From assembly GCF_020497125.1 (NCBI RefSeq), contig NC_059079.1, positions 47,503,114 to 47,567,113 on the forward strand: 64,000 bases of DNA. Direction: 5' to 3'. The position numbers and the translations under genes were made by a program. Numbering within the stretch: position 1 is the first letter of the stretch; each line of letters starts with the position of its first letter. Source of the DNA: Mauremys mutica (Eukaryota; Chordata; Testudines; Geoemydidae). The notes below the pieces were generated by a model, which searched no databases, was not told the DNA's origin, and worked only from the letters and a program-made list of their open reading frames with translations. Positions 35,449 through 48,218 of the stretch are shown here, piece after piece.

Positions 35449-36802
35449 TGTCCGAAATAGATTGCGGTTCGTTAAAGCTTTGTATTGAGTGAGGAAAAAC
35501 AGGCAGGACCAGAATAACAGTGAAAAGCCAAGTGGCTGCATTTATTTGGGGGATAATTACAACTTGGGCCAGGGGAGTAGGCAACTTTGGCTGGAATGGT
35601 ATTAAAAGTAAAAACACATCCCAAAAACACAGTAATAATACACTTTATACTACTCACCACACCACACCAGATAGGCAGACACACCAATCACACAAGATGG
35701 GAATCGGGTTCGTCAGGGCGGTGCCCGGTGCAACACAGAGAAAGAGACCCACGGGCCACTGCCTCAGCCACCCTTGCTTTCACACTAAGGGTAACCCAGA
35801 GTGTGGTGCGGCTGCAGTTGGGCAGATTCCACTCATTCAGACCGCGGGGACGGGAACCCCTTGGCCAGCTAATCTCCAGATGGAGACAGCTCCCAGATTC
35901 ATTCACTCTGGACAAAGACAGAGCAGTGATTCAAACACATAAAGCAGTTTGCAATTAACAATTCAATAACAACTAGAACAATTATACAAGCTAGCTAAAC
36001 AATTGTGCAATTCTGAGCTCACTAATACAATCCTGATATCCTGAGTAGATATTTGGTACCAAGTTAGGGAGGGGAAAAAATAAGAGGCTAGATAAGCTAA
36101 CTGTCAGATATCAAAAAGCAAATACCGCACTCCAGGTGCAGCTGACCAGCAGAAAAGACACCAGAAGCATGACAAGCTGACAGGGATCGGGTCCAAACGA
36201 CAACGAATCCAAACGATACGACACGAGCGCGCTTTACCGGGAGGAGACCCTGGCCGAAAGAGTGATCAGGTCCTTCAGCTAACACGCAGATGCTCCACAC
36301 AGATTTTGGGGGGAAACCTAGTTTTATTGAGAGGTCTCACTCCCTCGTGTCAGTATCTGATTGGCTCCCTGGTCCCTCCTCCCTCCAGGCTCTGAGCAGT
36401 TGCCACCCCACGTCAGCAGGATTTGCACACGGCACACTGGAGTTGACAAGTAAACAAGCTTGACCCTTAGATGACTGGGTCCAAAAAGAGCGGGAAAGTG
36501 AGTCGCTGGGCAGGATTAACCTGACCTCCAGACGACCGGCCCAAAAAACAGGTTGCCGGGCAGAATCAGGCCTTCACACACAGAACTAGCCTGACCTTTA
36601 GATGGCCCAGCAGGAGAGAGAAAAAAACAAAAACAGGAGAACATACACAGCCAGTGTTGCTGGGCAGGATTGAGTCTCTGCCCTCTCCTATTTACAAGAA
36701 CCTAGTCCAAGATGGAGGCAGTCCTGTCCTTTTAACAGGACAAGATGGCCTTAGACCGACAATTGGCCATCCATAGCCATAACTTCGTATCGGATTGCGA
36801 CA
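35449..36802 (-). mobile_element. Solo LTR, 1354 bp, 5-bp target duplication
   Basis: The block starts TGTCCGAAAT and ends ATTGCGACA, giving TGTC/GACA termini. ATCAT flanks it exactly on both sides (35444-35448, 36803-36807). On the minus strand a TATA-like TATAAAG lies at about 35651-35645 and an AATAAA at about 35545. This leaves a U5 of roughly 80-90 bp and a very long U3. A 5-bp duplication is used by several ERV classes and some Gypsy elements, so the class stays open. No internal genes flank it. The overlapping open frames on both strands (up to 140 codons) are LTR sequence, not genes. Confidence 0.85.
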
Positions 36803-36807
36803 ATCAT

Positions 36808-38260
36808 GAGTTTATGAAACTGGACATTTTAGATGTAAGAAATAAATGTTGATGTCTCTTCCTCCCCTCACCCCGCCCCCCAACATTCATAGATTTATGG
36901 GTGATTGAAAGCCATGTTTCAGAATTCGCCATTACCAGAAGAAGGTGTCCCTTGTACAGAAATGATCTTTATAACAACCACTTAGTGCCAACACATTCCA
37001 CACAGTTACCAACATAATAGGATCTGTAGCAAGGTAGAAGGATTTGGGCTGCCGGACAGAAGGGCTTAAGTCTGTGAAATGAGATGATGAGCTGGCTGGG
37101 GTGTTGGAGTCACTTCATTCCCACAGCATCACCCATTGTATGATCTAAAGTGTGACTTCAACAATTGTTTTAAAGAAGATTTGGCTAAAAGTAGCAAGTG
37201 GAAGTTAAAAATATTCAAGGATGGATCAAGGAGTAGGAGAAAAAGCCAACATTCAGATGTCTAGGCCAGTTCAACTGCTTTTGGCCGTGTTGTAGAGTAA
37301 TGCTGACTGCACATGCAATCCCACAGTTTGACTTCAGGTGCAGATAAGATAGCTAGGGGAAAATATACAGCATAATGAAGGTGTGGAAAGGGTTTTAAAG
37401 ACCTTTAAAGATCTTTCCTCTCCCAGCATATCCTGCTTAAAGACAGTTACTGACCCTGTGTTCAAAGCAGCATGTGTCCCCAGGAGGACAAATCACACCT
37501 AAGAAGGTTTATCCAGAGCCTCTTCTCCTCTACGCTGTGCCAGAGAGCTAGTCAGCCAGGGAGACGAGAGCACACTCCTAAGCCAGAGTCTCTCCCGGGG
37601 ACAGGAGGGGGATCACATATATACACACAAGAATGTGGCTAGATGCTACAATCTAGCCCCAAATGATCAGCATGTGTCCATAATTAGTATGAGCTGTATA
37701 CCAAAGCATACTTCTGGAGGCTAGAAATTCACAGGGGAGCTTATGTATCATGTCTCCAACACAGCTCTTTTCACCCCAGAGTTGCCTGCACGCACCCTCT
37801 GCCTGCCTCTTACCCTTCACCATTTAGTAGATGACCTGGCTCCTAAAACATTTTAGATGAGTTTGCTCTAGTTAGCCATCCTACAAATACTATTTGAAAG
37901 AGGAATAGCGTGATGAAAATTAAGCTAGCAACAGAATTAACTGCCATTAGATGTTCCTAAAACTGGATTTAGCCACAGAAGTAAATGGCTTGAAAACATG
38001 TCCTGCCACAAGTTCACATGGCATAGTCCATAAGTACGGTATTCATATTCTGGATCCACTATGTACAGCAGCTTAAACCATTTAGAATGCTTCTTACATC
38101 ACCAGTCCAGGACCATTACCTTTTAAACAATGTCCCTACCCATAAACACACATTATTTGGGTCAGATTGTGCCTTGAGGCATAGCCCTCACTAACAAGTA
38201 TTTAGTGATAATTCACACTTTTCCTTGTAAAATAACCAAAATTTTAAAGATAACCCAAAG
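36808..38260. other. Unassigned intergenic DNA
   Basis: No gene or named repeat recognised. Confidence 0.4.
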
Positions 38261-38264
38261 TTTT

Positions 38265-38420
38265 CCAATTTGGGTGCCTAAGGTTAAATATCCAAATCCA
38301 TATTCAGGGACTAAAAAAAAAAGGTCTGATTTTCAGAGTTGCTGATCAAACCTATCATCTGCTCAATGCCTCTGAAAAAGTGGGATTCTTTTATTTAAGT
38401 GCCCAAACATGGATTTAAGT
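38265..38420. repeat. Palindromic MITE-like repeat (GATTTTCAG type)
   Basis: GGGTGCCTAAGGTTAAAT with TGATTTTCAGAG and, later, AAGTGCCCAAACATGG suggests a diverged relative of the palindromic family at 12.84 kb. The boundaries are approximate. Confidence 0.35.
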
Positions 38421-38741
38421 ACTTGATTTTAGGATTAAAAAAATCACACATTATTTAACACTTTATTTCAACTCAAACATGTGCATATCCAAGGGAGTAG
38501 GCATTTGTGCAATTGAATTTTTAAGAAATACACAATATTGAGTCATACCATTAGCAACCTTTTCACTGCCGGCTAAAACGGAAATTCTCCTCTTTCAACC
38601 AATTTACATGCATCCAGTCTACTCCTCCTAAAAACCAAACAAACAGGTTTTTCAGCATCTCCTGAAGGTCACAGCAAGGGTGGGAAGGAATTCCAGAGTG
38701 GAGGGCCCTCTCTGTGATTAACTGCTTTACTGAATCAGTGC

Positions 38742-38830
38742 ATGAGGGCCTGATCCAAAGCTAACTGAAGTCAATAGAAATCTTGCCATTTAACAGTAGT
38801 GCCCTTCAATCTAGTTCAGGGCTTCATCTA
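38742..38830. repeat. Palindromic short repeat (GGGCCTGATCCAAAGC type)
   Basis: GAGGGCCTGATCCAAAGCTA followed by ACTGAAGTCAATAGAAATC is a common reptile non-coding motif. A related tract is at 15.99-16.06 kb (ATCCAAAGCCCACTGAAGTC). Confidence 0.4.
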
Positions 38831-38995
38831 AGGGTTGTTAGCTTGAACACCAACTCTAATCTCAACTTGATGAGAGAGGTGGAGTAACTAAACTACACAA
38901 GCATTCTTACTGCAGAGTATGAATATCCACATGGGGAGCTAGTGCCTCATGACTATGCCACAATAGTTAGTACCTATTTCCCCACGTAGACATGC

Positions 38996-39187
38996 CTTAA
39001 TCTCCCTGTGCCTTTATCGGTAAAATAAGGATAATACTTTTCCCTTTAGCTCACCTTTTCTCCACTTTGTCTATTTAGACTGTAAGCTCTTCAGGGTAGG
39101 TAGCTTCTCTTACAATGTGTATGTACAGTGCATAGCCTAATGGGAACCCATTCTTGATTGGGGCCCCTAGATGCTATGGTAATATAA
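38996..39187 (+). repeat. CORE-SINE / MIR-related 3' part with tail
   Basis: AATCTCCCTGTGCCTTTATC and GGTAAAATAAGGATAATAC form a MIR-like core end. They are followed by TTTAGACTGTAAGCTCTTC and TTGGGGCCCCTAGATGC as the tail. The head is missing. Confidence 0.6.
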
Positions 39188-39904
39188 ATTTGCAATCATA
39201 CAGTGTTTTGTGCTATAATATACTGAAATGCAAATGGAGGAGAGACCAGACTCCTGATGTCAAGGGAGGTAGACACCTCTCATTTCACATAGGAAATGTG
39301 TATCCGTATGCATATTTCATCTACACTGTGTGCAAGCAACCATTTTAGCCCAGCTAACAGTGGGGCAATAATTGTTGACATAGAGCTACATGGGCAAAAT
39401 AATTTTCATTTAATTCTAATGAGATTACATTGTAAATAAGGCAAAGTTTGTCCCCATGTATTCTATCACCTAGCTATATGGATACCGTTCTGATGGTGAA
39501 TTTATCTGGAGGTGTAGGAGTGAAAGGTATCAGGAGTTTAAAAAGTCATAGCATGGATTTTTTACAATCCTCAATGTCCTGGAGGAACCTGCACTTGCAA
39601 AAGGAAAACAAACAGGAAGAAAAAAAACACCTGTTTTATGCAAAGCACCTCAGTTATGTATCAAGGTGAAATATTTAACTGGCAGAATGATTTGCACAAA
39701 AAACACTTTAGCTGTCAAAAAGCCTTTTATAAAAATCTGCTTTCCATCTGTAAAGAAAAAAATTGCTGTTCCATGCAAATCTGAACCAGTTTTATTCCCA
39801 CCCCTCCACCTCCAGTTATGTTTGGCCTACAGTATGTACCTTGTCATATTAACTAACGAACATGATTACAGATATGATCAAAGGCATCAGAGTTTCTTCC
39901 ACAA
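39188..39904. other. Unassigned intergenic DNA
   Basis: No gene recognised. Short open frames here show no domain. Confidence 0.4.
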
Positions 39905-39919
39905 ACATGCAACAAACAT

Positions 39920-40135
39920 GTGCAGAGCCAGGTAGGCAGGCAGAGCTTCAGAGTCTCAATGCGTGGATGAGACGATGGTATAGAGAGGAGGGGTTTAGAT
40001 TTGTTAGGAACTGGGAAAACTTTTGGGATAGGGGGAGCCTATACAGGAAGGATGGGCTCCACCTAAACCAAAGTGGATCCAGACCACTGGCACTTAGTTT
40101 AAAAACTGCTCTGCAACCTTTAAGAGATGAGGGAA
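39920..40135 (+). pseudogene. CR1 ORF1 esterase-like C-terminus
   Basis: The frame contains 'GFRFVRNWENFW' followed by 'LYRKDGLHLNQSGSRPLALS'. The DGxHLN block is the C-terminal catalytic Asp/His motif of SGNH-type esterase domains found in ORF1 of CR1 elements. Only this last part is present, so the N-terminal GDS block is lost by 5' truncation or decay. In the current frame it runs straight on toward the endonuclease region. Confidence 0.7.
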
Positions 40136-40329
40136 AGCCGATTGCTGCCGAGGAGCATGTGGATCGGACAGAGACTTCTCTTAGAGGAAAATCTAGTGAT
40201 AGAGATTCTCTAGGTTCTAGTCAGGAGGAGAGGATGGAAGAGGATAAAGTATGGGGCAGATCATACGAGAAACATTCACATAAAAAAGAATCTAGCACAT
40301 CAGAAAAGGGAAGACAAATAAACAGTGAC

Positions 40330-41055
40330 AAGTTTTTAAAGTGCTTGTATACAAATGCTAGAAGCCTAAATAATAAGATAGGTGAACTAGAGTGTCTCAT
40401 GTTAAAGGAGGATATTGATATAATAGGCATCACAGAAACCTGGTGGAGTGGGGACAGTCAATGGGATACAATTATTCTGATGTACAAAATATATTGGAAG
40501 GACAGAACAGGTTGTGCAGGGGTGGGGGAGGGCGGGGGAAGTGGCACTATATGTGAAAGAAAATGTAGAATCAGATGAAGTAAAAATCTTAAATGAATCC
40601 ACATGTTGTTCCATAGAATCTCTATGGATAGTAATTCCATGCTCTAAAAAGAATATAACAGTAGGGATCTATTATCGACCATATGACCAGGACAGTGATA
40701 GTGACGATGAAATGCTAAGGGAGATTAGAGAGGCTATCAAAATAAAGAATTTGATAATAGTGGGGGATTTCAATTATCCCAGTACTGACTGGGTACATGT
40801 CACCTCAAGACAAAATGCAGAGACAAAATTTCTCGATACTTTAAATGACTGCTCCTTGGAGCAGCTGGTACAGGAACCCACAAGGAGAGAGGCAATTCTC
40901 AATTTAGTGGCGCGCAGGGTCTGGTCCAAGAGGTAATTATAACAGGACCGCTTGGAAATAGTGACCATAATATAACAGCATTTAACATTCCTGTGGTGGG
41001 AAGAACACCTCAACAGCCCAACACTGTTACATTTAATTTCAGAAAGGGGAACTAA
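40330..41055 (+). pseudogene. CR1 ORF2 APE endonuclease (frameshifted)
   Basis: The first frame gives 'LYTNARSLNNKIGELECLML' and 'IDIIGITETWW', with the N- and E-containing catalytic boxes. After a frameshift near 40.54 kb the next frame (40514-40936) gives 'VALYVKENV', 'VGIYYRP' and 'GDFNYPSTDW', the D-x-N box. After a stop at 40934 there is 'GPLGNSDHNITAFNIP', the SDH box. All main motifs of an AP-endonuclease-like nicking domain are therefore visible, but they are spread over different frames. Non-functional. Confidence 0.85.
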
Positions 41056-41513
41056 GCAAAAATGAGGAGATTAGTTAAACAGAAATTAAAAGGTACAGTG
41101 ACTAGAGTGAAACTCCTGCAAGCTGCATGGACACTTTTTAAAGACACCATAATAGAGGCTCAACTTAAATGTATACCCCAAATTAAAAAACACAGTCAAA
41201 GAACTAAAAAAGAGCCACCGTGGCTTAACAACCATGTAAAAGAAGCAGTGAGAGGTAAAAAAGGCATCTTTTAAAAAGGGGAAGTCAAATCCTAGTGAGG
41301 TAAATAGAAAGGAACATAAACACTGCCAAATTAAGTATAAAAATGTAATAAGAAATGCCAAAAAGGAGTTTGAAGAACAGCTAGCCAAAACTCAAAAGGT
41401 AACAATAAATTTTTTTTTTTAAGTACATCAGAAGCAGGAAGCCTGCTAAACAACCAGTGGGGCCCCTGGACGATTGAGATACAAAAGGAGCACTTAAAGA
41501 TGATAAAGTAATT

Positions 41514-42440
41514 GTGGAGAAACTAAATGAATTCTTTGCTTCAGTCTTCACGGCTGAAGATGTTAGGAAGATTCCCAAACCTGAGCCGTCCTTTGTAGGT
41601 GACAAATCTGAGGAACGGTCACAGTTTGAAGTATCACTAGAGGAGGTTTTGAAACTAACTGATAAACTTAACAGTAACAAGTCACCGGGACCAAATGGCA
41701 TTCACCGAAGAGTTCTGAAAGAACTCAAATGTGAAATTGCGGAACTATTAACTATGGTTTGTAACCTGTCCTTTAAATTGGCCTCCGTACCCAGTGACTG
41801 GAAGATAGCTAATGTAATGCCAATATTTAAAAAAGGCTCTAGAGGTGATCTCAGCAATTACAGACCAGTAAGTCTAACGACAGTACTGGGCAAATTAGTT
41901 GAAACAACAGTATAGAATAAAATTGTCAGACACATAGAAGAACATAACTTGTTGGGCAAAAGTCAAAATGGTTTCTGTAAAGGGAAATCATGTCTTACTA
42001 ATCTATTAGAGTTCTTTGAAGGGGTCAACAAACATGTGGACAAGGGGGATCCAGTGGACATAGCATACTTAGATTTCCATAAAGCCTTTAACAAGGTTCC
42101 TCACCAAAGGCTCTTATGTAAATTAAGTTGTCATGGGATAAGAGGGAAGATCTTTTCATGGATTGAGAACTGGTTAAAAGACAGGAAACAAAGGGTAGGA
42201 ATAAATGGTACATTTTCAGAATGGGGAGTGGTAACTAGTGGTGTTCCCTAAGGGTCAGTCCTAGGACCAATCTTATTAAACTTATTCATAAATGATCTGG
42301 AGAAAGGGGTAAACAGTGAGGTGGCAAAATTTGCAGATGATATTAAACTGCTCAAGATAGTTAAGCCCAAAACAGACTGTGAAGAACTTCAGAAAGATCT
42401 CACAAAACTAAGTAATTGGGCAACAAAATGGTAAATGAAA
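41514..42440 (+). pseudogene. CR1 ORF2 reverse transcriptase (three stops)
   Basis: One frame carries 'LNSNKSPGPNGIHRRVLKEL', 'SDWKIANVMPIFKKGSR' and 'NYRPVSLTTVLGKL', up to a stop at 41913. The same frame reopens with 'NGFCKGKSCLTNLLEFF' and 'AYLDFHKAFNKVPH', which includes the catalytic Asp. It continues to 'WGVVTSGVP' and a stop at 42250. It then continues with 'GSVLGPILLNLFINDL' and 'FADDIKLL', which holds the catalytic Asp pair. A third stop lies near 42432. Frame is kept throughout, so the damage is mostly point mutation and the insertion is not extremely old. Confidence 0.9.
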
Positions 42441-42536
42441 TTTAATGTGGATACATGTAAAGTAATGGAAAAATACCCACAACTATACATACAATATGAT
42501 GGTGGCTAATTTAGCTACAACTAATCAAGAAAGATC

Positions 42537-43062
42537 GTGGATAGTTCTCTGAAGATGTCCATGCAGTGTGCAGAGGCGGTCAAAAAAGCAAACAGGATGT
42601 TAGGAATCATTAAAAAGGGGATAGAGAATAAGATGGAGAATATCTTATTGCCCTTATATAAATCCATGGTACACCCACATCTTGAATACTACGTACAGAT
42701 GTGGTCGCCTCATCTCAAAAAAGATATACTGGCATTAGAAAAAGTTCAGAAAAGGGCAACTATAATGACTAGGGGTGTGGAACAGGTCCCAAATGAGGAG
42801 AGATTAAAGAGGCTAGGACTCTTCAGTTTGGAAAAGAGGAGACTAAGGGGGATATGATAGAGGTATATAAAATCATGAGTGGTGTGGAGAAACTGAATAA
42901 GGAAAAGTTATTTACTTGTTACCATAATATAAGAACTAGGGGTCACCAAATGAAATTAATGGGCAGCAAGTTTAAAACAAATAAAAGGAAGTTCTTCACA
43001 CAGTGCACAGTCAAGCTGTGGGAACTCCTTGCCTGAGGAGGTTGTGAAGGCTAGGACTAGAA
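42537..43062 (+). pseudogene. CR1 ORF2 C-terminal region
   Basis: Two abutting frames encode 'ANRMLGIIKKGIENK', 'LPLYKSMVHPHLEYYVQMWS' and, after a shift near 42.85 kb, 'YKIMSGVEKLNKEKLF' and 'GHQMKL'. This is the RNA-binding/C-terminal part of CR1 ORF2, downstream of RT. The 3' half is what survives in the truncated copy at 5136-5657. Confidence 0.85.
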
Positions 43063-43309
43063 CGTGGTTTAAAAGAGAACTAGATGAATTTATGGTGGTC
43101 CATTAATGGCTATTAGCCAGGATGGGTAAGGAATGGTGTCTCTAGCCTATGTTTGTCAGAGGATGGAGATGGATGGCAGGAGAGAGATCACTTGATCATT
43201 ACCTGTTTGGTTCACTCCCTCAGAGGCACCTGGCATTGGCCACTGTCGGTAGACAGGATACTGGACTGGATGGACCTTTGGTCTGACCCAGTATGGATGT
43301 TCTTATGTA

Positions 43310-44905
43310 CGAATAGATAGCTGTGAAATCTGTAAATGGGTAAGATGCCTCACCCTCCCAAATTCTAAGATAAAAATTGCTTGGATATTGATAGGCTATA
43401 TACAATAGGAACAGAAAGAGGTTTTTGTAATAACAATGAAAAATGCAGCTGTGTTAACTTATTGAAACAAGTGATGAATTCCTAACTTTTTTTATGTGCC
43501 AAATTTGCAAGCCTTCCTTGATCTGCTTCTGCAGTGTACTGATGATTTCATAAAATATGATGAAAGATTCTCTTTATATACTCTAAAATACTGGAAGTGC
43601 AAATGCTTTTGTTAGATATCTACCCCTTTCTCAAGAATAATTTATTTTATTTATGACTAGATTATTTTTAGTTAATTGTACTAATTGATGTTGTGATGGA
43701 GTGCTCCATTATTAATGTCTCTTTTTTCTGTGTTAAATAATGTATTGGCATGAAAGAGCAATTACTGTACACTCACTATAAACATCAATAGCACTTAATT
43801 ATGGTTTTCTATAGGGTCACTCTTCATTTGCCACTCTGCAACTGGAGCAGAATTTGTTCTTACATTGCTTTTTTATTGTGATCTACAGTGCCCAAGGTAC
43901 AGAGTGGCACTAAAAGGAAAGTCTTGCTTGGTAAAGGCACTATCCAGCAGAAATTTAATTCCATTAGGCCTATAAGAGTCCTACTAAGATTAAATCTGCA
44001 CTTAGTTATGCATGTGAAGCCCCCTGAACTCAACTATCATTTTAACTTGTAAACATAATATTGTTTTCACCCTCCTATAATCAATCCATTCACACCAACT
44101 AAGTTGTTCACTCCTGGGCATATTCCCTTGTATAAATATCTGTGAGATCAGGGCAAATTATTCATTTGTGTAATTAATTTCATGACTTTAGTCAATTTTT
44201 CTTTTTGCAAATTATCAGCAAAGAGGTGTTGGTATTAACAAATCTATTAATATTAGAAATTATTCAAATACTTTATATGACCATTTTTCAGATTATGACT
44301 TATTCACAAACTCTTCACACTGACCAGCACCTATTTGTTATTAATAGTGTCACTTCAGTCTGATCCTACATTTACTGCTTACTATTATGAGTAGTCACAG
44401 TGAATTCAGTAATAAACTTGGCAGCATTTGCAAAGTGAGCTGTTGGTCAACGTTGTCTCATGGTATTGTTTCTGCTCCCTGGTCAAGTGACCACAATGTT
44501 TATAAACCAGAGAAGGTAAATCAAGGCCATTTCATGATGGCTATCTGAACATACTAGCATGAACATATGTTCAAACATATATTCACTTGAGTATTAGTGA
44601 CCTTCACTTCATGTGCACAAATAAATAGCACTGCAAATACCAACATAGCAACTTTGTTTTCTTATGCAAATCAATGTACTTGAATACTTTTTGAATAGTT
44701 TTCACTGGGTATGACATCCATAAACATACAAAGCTCTCTATATAAATGAGAACAACGGGATCCCTTTGTAAAAGTCTCAGGGGACCCACTGGTTTTGAGG
44801 GGCAAAACTTTTCAAGACAATGAAGGAGACAACAGGGATCAATATCAATCAAGAAAGGTAAGGAGAAAAAATCAAGTGTCTATATACCCATGCCAGGAGC
44901 CAAGG
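43310..44905. other. Unassigned AT-rich intergenic DNA
   Basis: No gene or named repeat recognised. Confidence 0.4.
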
Positions 44906-44909
44906 AAAT

Positions 44910-47160
44910 AAAGAAAGGAACTACAAATGCTCTTTTGTGAAGATAAATTTGATATAATTGTATTATTGAAATCTAACGGGATGAGTCACATAATTGGAAT
45001 GTTAAAATTACTGGATACATCCTATTTAGGAGAGACAGATTGGGCAGAAGGGGAAGAAGGGGTGAACTCTACAATAAAGATAGCCTTACCTGCATTAGAG
45101 ATATTCATAATTCAGAAGGACTTGACCTGGAATGCTTATGGATCAATATTCTAACTGATGCATTGCAAGTTAGGGTGTTCATGAGAGTCTCTAACAGACC
45201 ATAAAACAGACAAGGAAACAGGATGAGCATCTCCTTAAACATCTCTCTATAATGTGTACAAAGAAAAAATGGATTATCAAGAAGAATTTCAGTCTTGGAG
45301 AATATATGCTGGAGGTCTCACATTGCTCTTAGTAAAACATTCTTGGAGTTTCTAAAAAATATAGGTAACTAAAGTATTGCAGCCAACTTGAAGTATTTCT
45401 ACATTAGACCTCATTCTGGTGGAGGAAGATTAATTGATCGCTGAACTAAACATTCAAGGTTGCATAGGTGAAAGTGATCAAGACCTAATTCATTTGTTAT
45501 GTGTAAAGAAAATAGAGTCCCAAACATATATACTTGATGCTTTTAAAAGGGCCAATTTCCTAAAACAAAACAAAACCAACAATGAGCAAAACTGAGTGGA
45601 AGGGAAAAAAATGAAAATGTAAAAAATTGGGAATTGTTTAAGAATGATTTATTAGATGCCTCCCCATACTCCCCAGGTGACATAATTTTGTAGTTGCATA
45701 AGATGACTGCTTTGAAGAAAAAAATCCTGATTGAAATTATAAAAGTTGCAATTCAACATTTATATTTATGTATAACAAGGAAAAATGGGAAAGTTGATAG
45801 CAATGAGCACCAACTGGCAGTTAAAAATGGAGACAATCATTAAAGTAAGTGAAATCTATCAATGAAAAAAATCATTGGCAGTGGGGTTAAGGATAATAGG
45901 AGGAATTTATTAAGTGTATCAGAAAAAAAATCCTACCATTGCTGTAGGTCCAGTAGTAGAAAAGAATGGTGAAACTGTCAATCATGATATAGATAAGGTG
46001 AAAGTATTTAATACATATTTCCGTTCTATATTTTAAAAGAATCAGTATGATTTCCTCACAGCTTACAGTCAAGGAATAATTTTATCAACCCGATGGAAGA
46101 GAAAGTAACTGCGTTACTGTGTTGATATAATATATACGAGGACTTCTGTAAGACATTTGACTTTTAATGCTCCATGACATTCTGATACAAAAGCACTATA
46201 AAATCAATGTAGATCTCATACTAAACATATTAAAAATAAGCTAATTGATCTAAAAAACTAATAGTAAATCGAGAATCATCATCCTTTGGGTGACAGAAAA
46301 ATTGGCGGGGATAGGTCAATTATACAGACCAACCTGGATTGCTTAAGTAAAGTGGTCTCATCTGAATAAAATGTGTGTTAACACAGCCAAATGCAAGATC
46401 ATATCTACATTTAAGAAAAAAAATATAGATCACACTTAAAAGATGGAAGACATCTTGGAAAACAGTGACACTGAAAAGGATTTGGGGTAATGGTAGATAG
46501 CAAACTGAATGTGCCACGTGTATATATGACCATGAGCTCCCAGTGCAATGTTCTAGGGAAGAGGGCAAACACAATCCTTAGATGCATAAGTAGGGAAATA
46601 TCAAGTAGGAGTAAGGAAGAGATATTACCTCTGTATGCAGCATTAGTGACACCATTAAATGGAATACTCTTGTCCAGTTCTGGTGTTCACACTTCAAACA
46701 GGTTATTGACAAATGTGTAAGTGATCATAAAAGAACTACAAGCATGTGTCAAGGTTAGGAAATGATACCTTATAGTGAGAGACTTAAGAAGGTCAATCTA
46801 TATTTATCCTAGAGAAGATTCAGAGATCTACAAGTACCTACATGGGGAAGAGACCTGATAGTAGATGGCTATTCTAGCAAAATGTGGCATAATGGGATCC
46901 AGCAGTTGGCAGCTGAAGGTGGACAAATTCAGACTAAAAATAACACGCTAGTATTTTATGGGAGAATAATTACCATTGGAACAAATTACCAAAGAATGTG
47001 ATGGAACCTCCATCACTTGAAATCCTTAAGTTAAGACTGGATGTCTTTCTGAAAGCTGTAGCTCAAACAGATGTTATGGGCTAGATGCAGAAGTTACTGG
47101 GTGATGCTCTGTGGTTTGTGTTATCTAGGTGATCAGACTAAATTATCTTAATGGTGAGTG
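44910..47160 (+). mobile_element. Old CR1/L3-like LINE, ~2.2 kb
   Basis: The copy is much more diverged than the one at 39.9 kb. 44927-45154 encodes 'SNGMSHIIGMLKLLDTSYLG', an endonuclease-region segment. Near 45400-45560 'TLDLILVEED' and 'GCIGESDQDLIHLLC' correspond to the end of the endonuclease. The RT body is unrecognisable through decay. 46490-46720 encodes 'KRANTILRCISREISSRSKE' and 'ILPLYAALVTPL', the C-terminal region, and 46950-47050 encodes a 'WNKLPKNVMEPPSLEILKL'-like segment. Order and orientation are consistent with a single element. Confidence 0.75.
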
Positions 47161-47164
47161 CAGC

Positions 47165-48210
47165 AACACCTAAATACCTTAATCTATGAACTGGTATCAT
47201 GGCTTGCATGAGGGTACAACTCAGGTGTAGCAGACATCCAGACCTTGTTCAATTTTAAATATCTTCAATAAAGCTTAAGCAAGCATTCTTCCTTCACAAT
47301 GGAGGTTGGTGACATCTAACAGTGACTAGACACAAACTCTACACATGGACCACTTCGTTGGTGTGTAAGAAATACATCCTTGAAAAATTCTGGTCACCCA
47401 CTTACCTGGGTTAAGATGATTTACTTATAGATTAAAATACATTTATTTTTCATTACCAATAAAGAACCGGAAAGTACAGCTTGTTCTTCATTGGGTACCC
47501 TTTTTTGTCTCCTCTTCTCTCTAAACGTTTCCTGCCTCACTCAACCTGCAAAATAGTTGGCAGACTTTGTCCATCCTGCCTGCCAGATGCCAACGCCCTT
47601 ATCTCATTCAGGACTATGAAGATAATACATGTGAGGTTTTATATCCAAGCCATTTTTGAGTTATCTGAATACAAAAGAGCATTTGAAAACAAAAAAATCA
47701 TAACTAATATTCAAGTTCAGATAAAGGATGATTTCTTTGGGAAAGTTGTAAACAACCAAGAATAGGAGGAGTTTAGAATAGAAATGCCATCTAAATAATA
47801 AATAGTAACACAATGCTGTAGTAAAACTTTACACAGCCAGGGAATTGTATTTTATTTAAAGGATTTTTATTGTGTGTGAATGAATTTTTAGACCCTGCTC
47901 ATCCTAGTTTAGAGTGCAGGTATACAGTTTCAGCACACAAAAGCCCCAGTGAATCATGAACAGAAAAGAGAAAATACATTTGTACTGTACAGTAAACCAT
48001 GTCCTCCTCTTAGCCCAATATTTTTGGTCTGCAATGCAGTAGATTTCTTGTTCTCTTTAATATTCATGGTTTTTTAAAAATAATATGCAAGTACAGTATC
48101 GATATTTTTATTTTAAAAAATGTCTTTTAAATAGAGCAAATTCATAGGATGGGACTTGGACACCACAGTGATAAATTTGGTATAATTTAACCTTGTGCCA
48201 TAGTAGAAAG
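47165..48210. other. Unassigned intergenic DNA
   Basis: The 94-codon frame at 47481-47765 has no recognisable domain. Nothing else noted. Confidence 0.4.
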
Positions 48211-48218
48211 AGAGAGCC

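Larger units (their letters stand above)
39905..43309 (+). mobile_element. CR1 LINE, nearly complete but broken, ~3.4 kb
   Basis: In order it holds an ORF1 esterase-like tail (39.92-40.13 kb), an APE endonuclease (40.33-41.05 kb), a linker (41.06-41.5 kb), a reverse transcriptase (41.51-42.44 kb) and an ORF2 C-terminus (42.54-43.06 kb). It closes with a 3' untranslated end finishing in TTCTTATG at 43307. This is the architecture of CR1 LINEs, which nick DNA with the endonuclease and copy their RNA in place. Stops and frameshifts occur in each domain, so the copy is dead. It still keeps most coding sequence and is the best preserved element of the window. The 5' limit is approximate. The block at 5136-5657 is the 3' end of the same family. 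Confidence 0.9.

Noticed and set aside
35520..35958. 140- and 123-codon plus-strand open frames
   Set aside because: They lie inside the minus-orientation solo LTR, and no retroviral protein motif is present.
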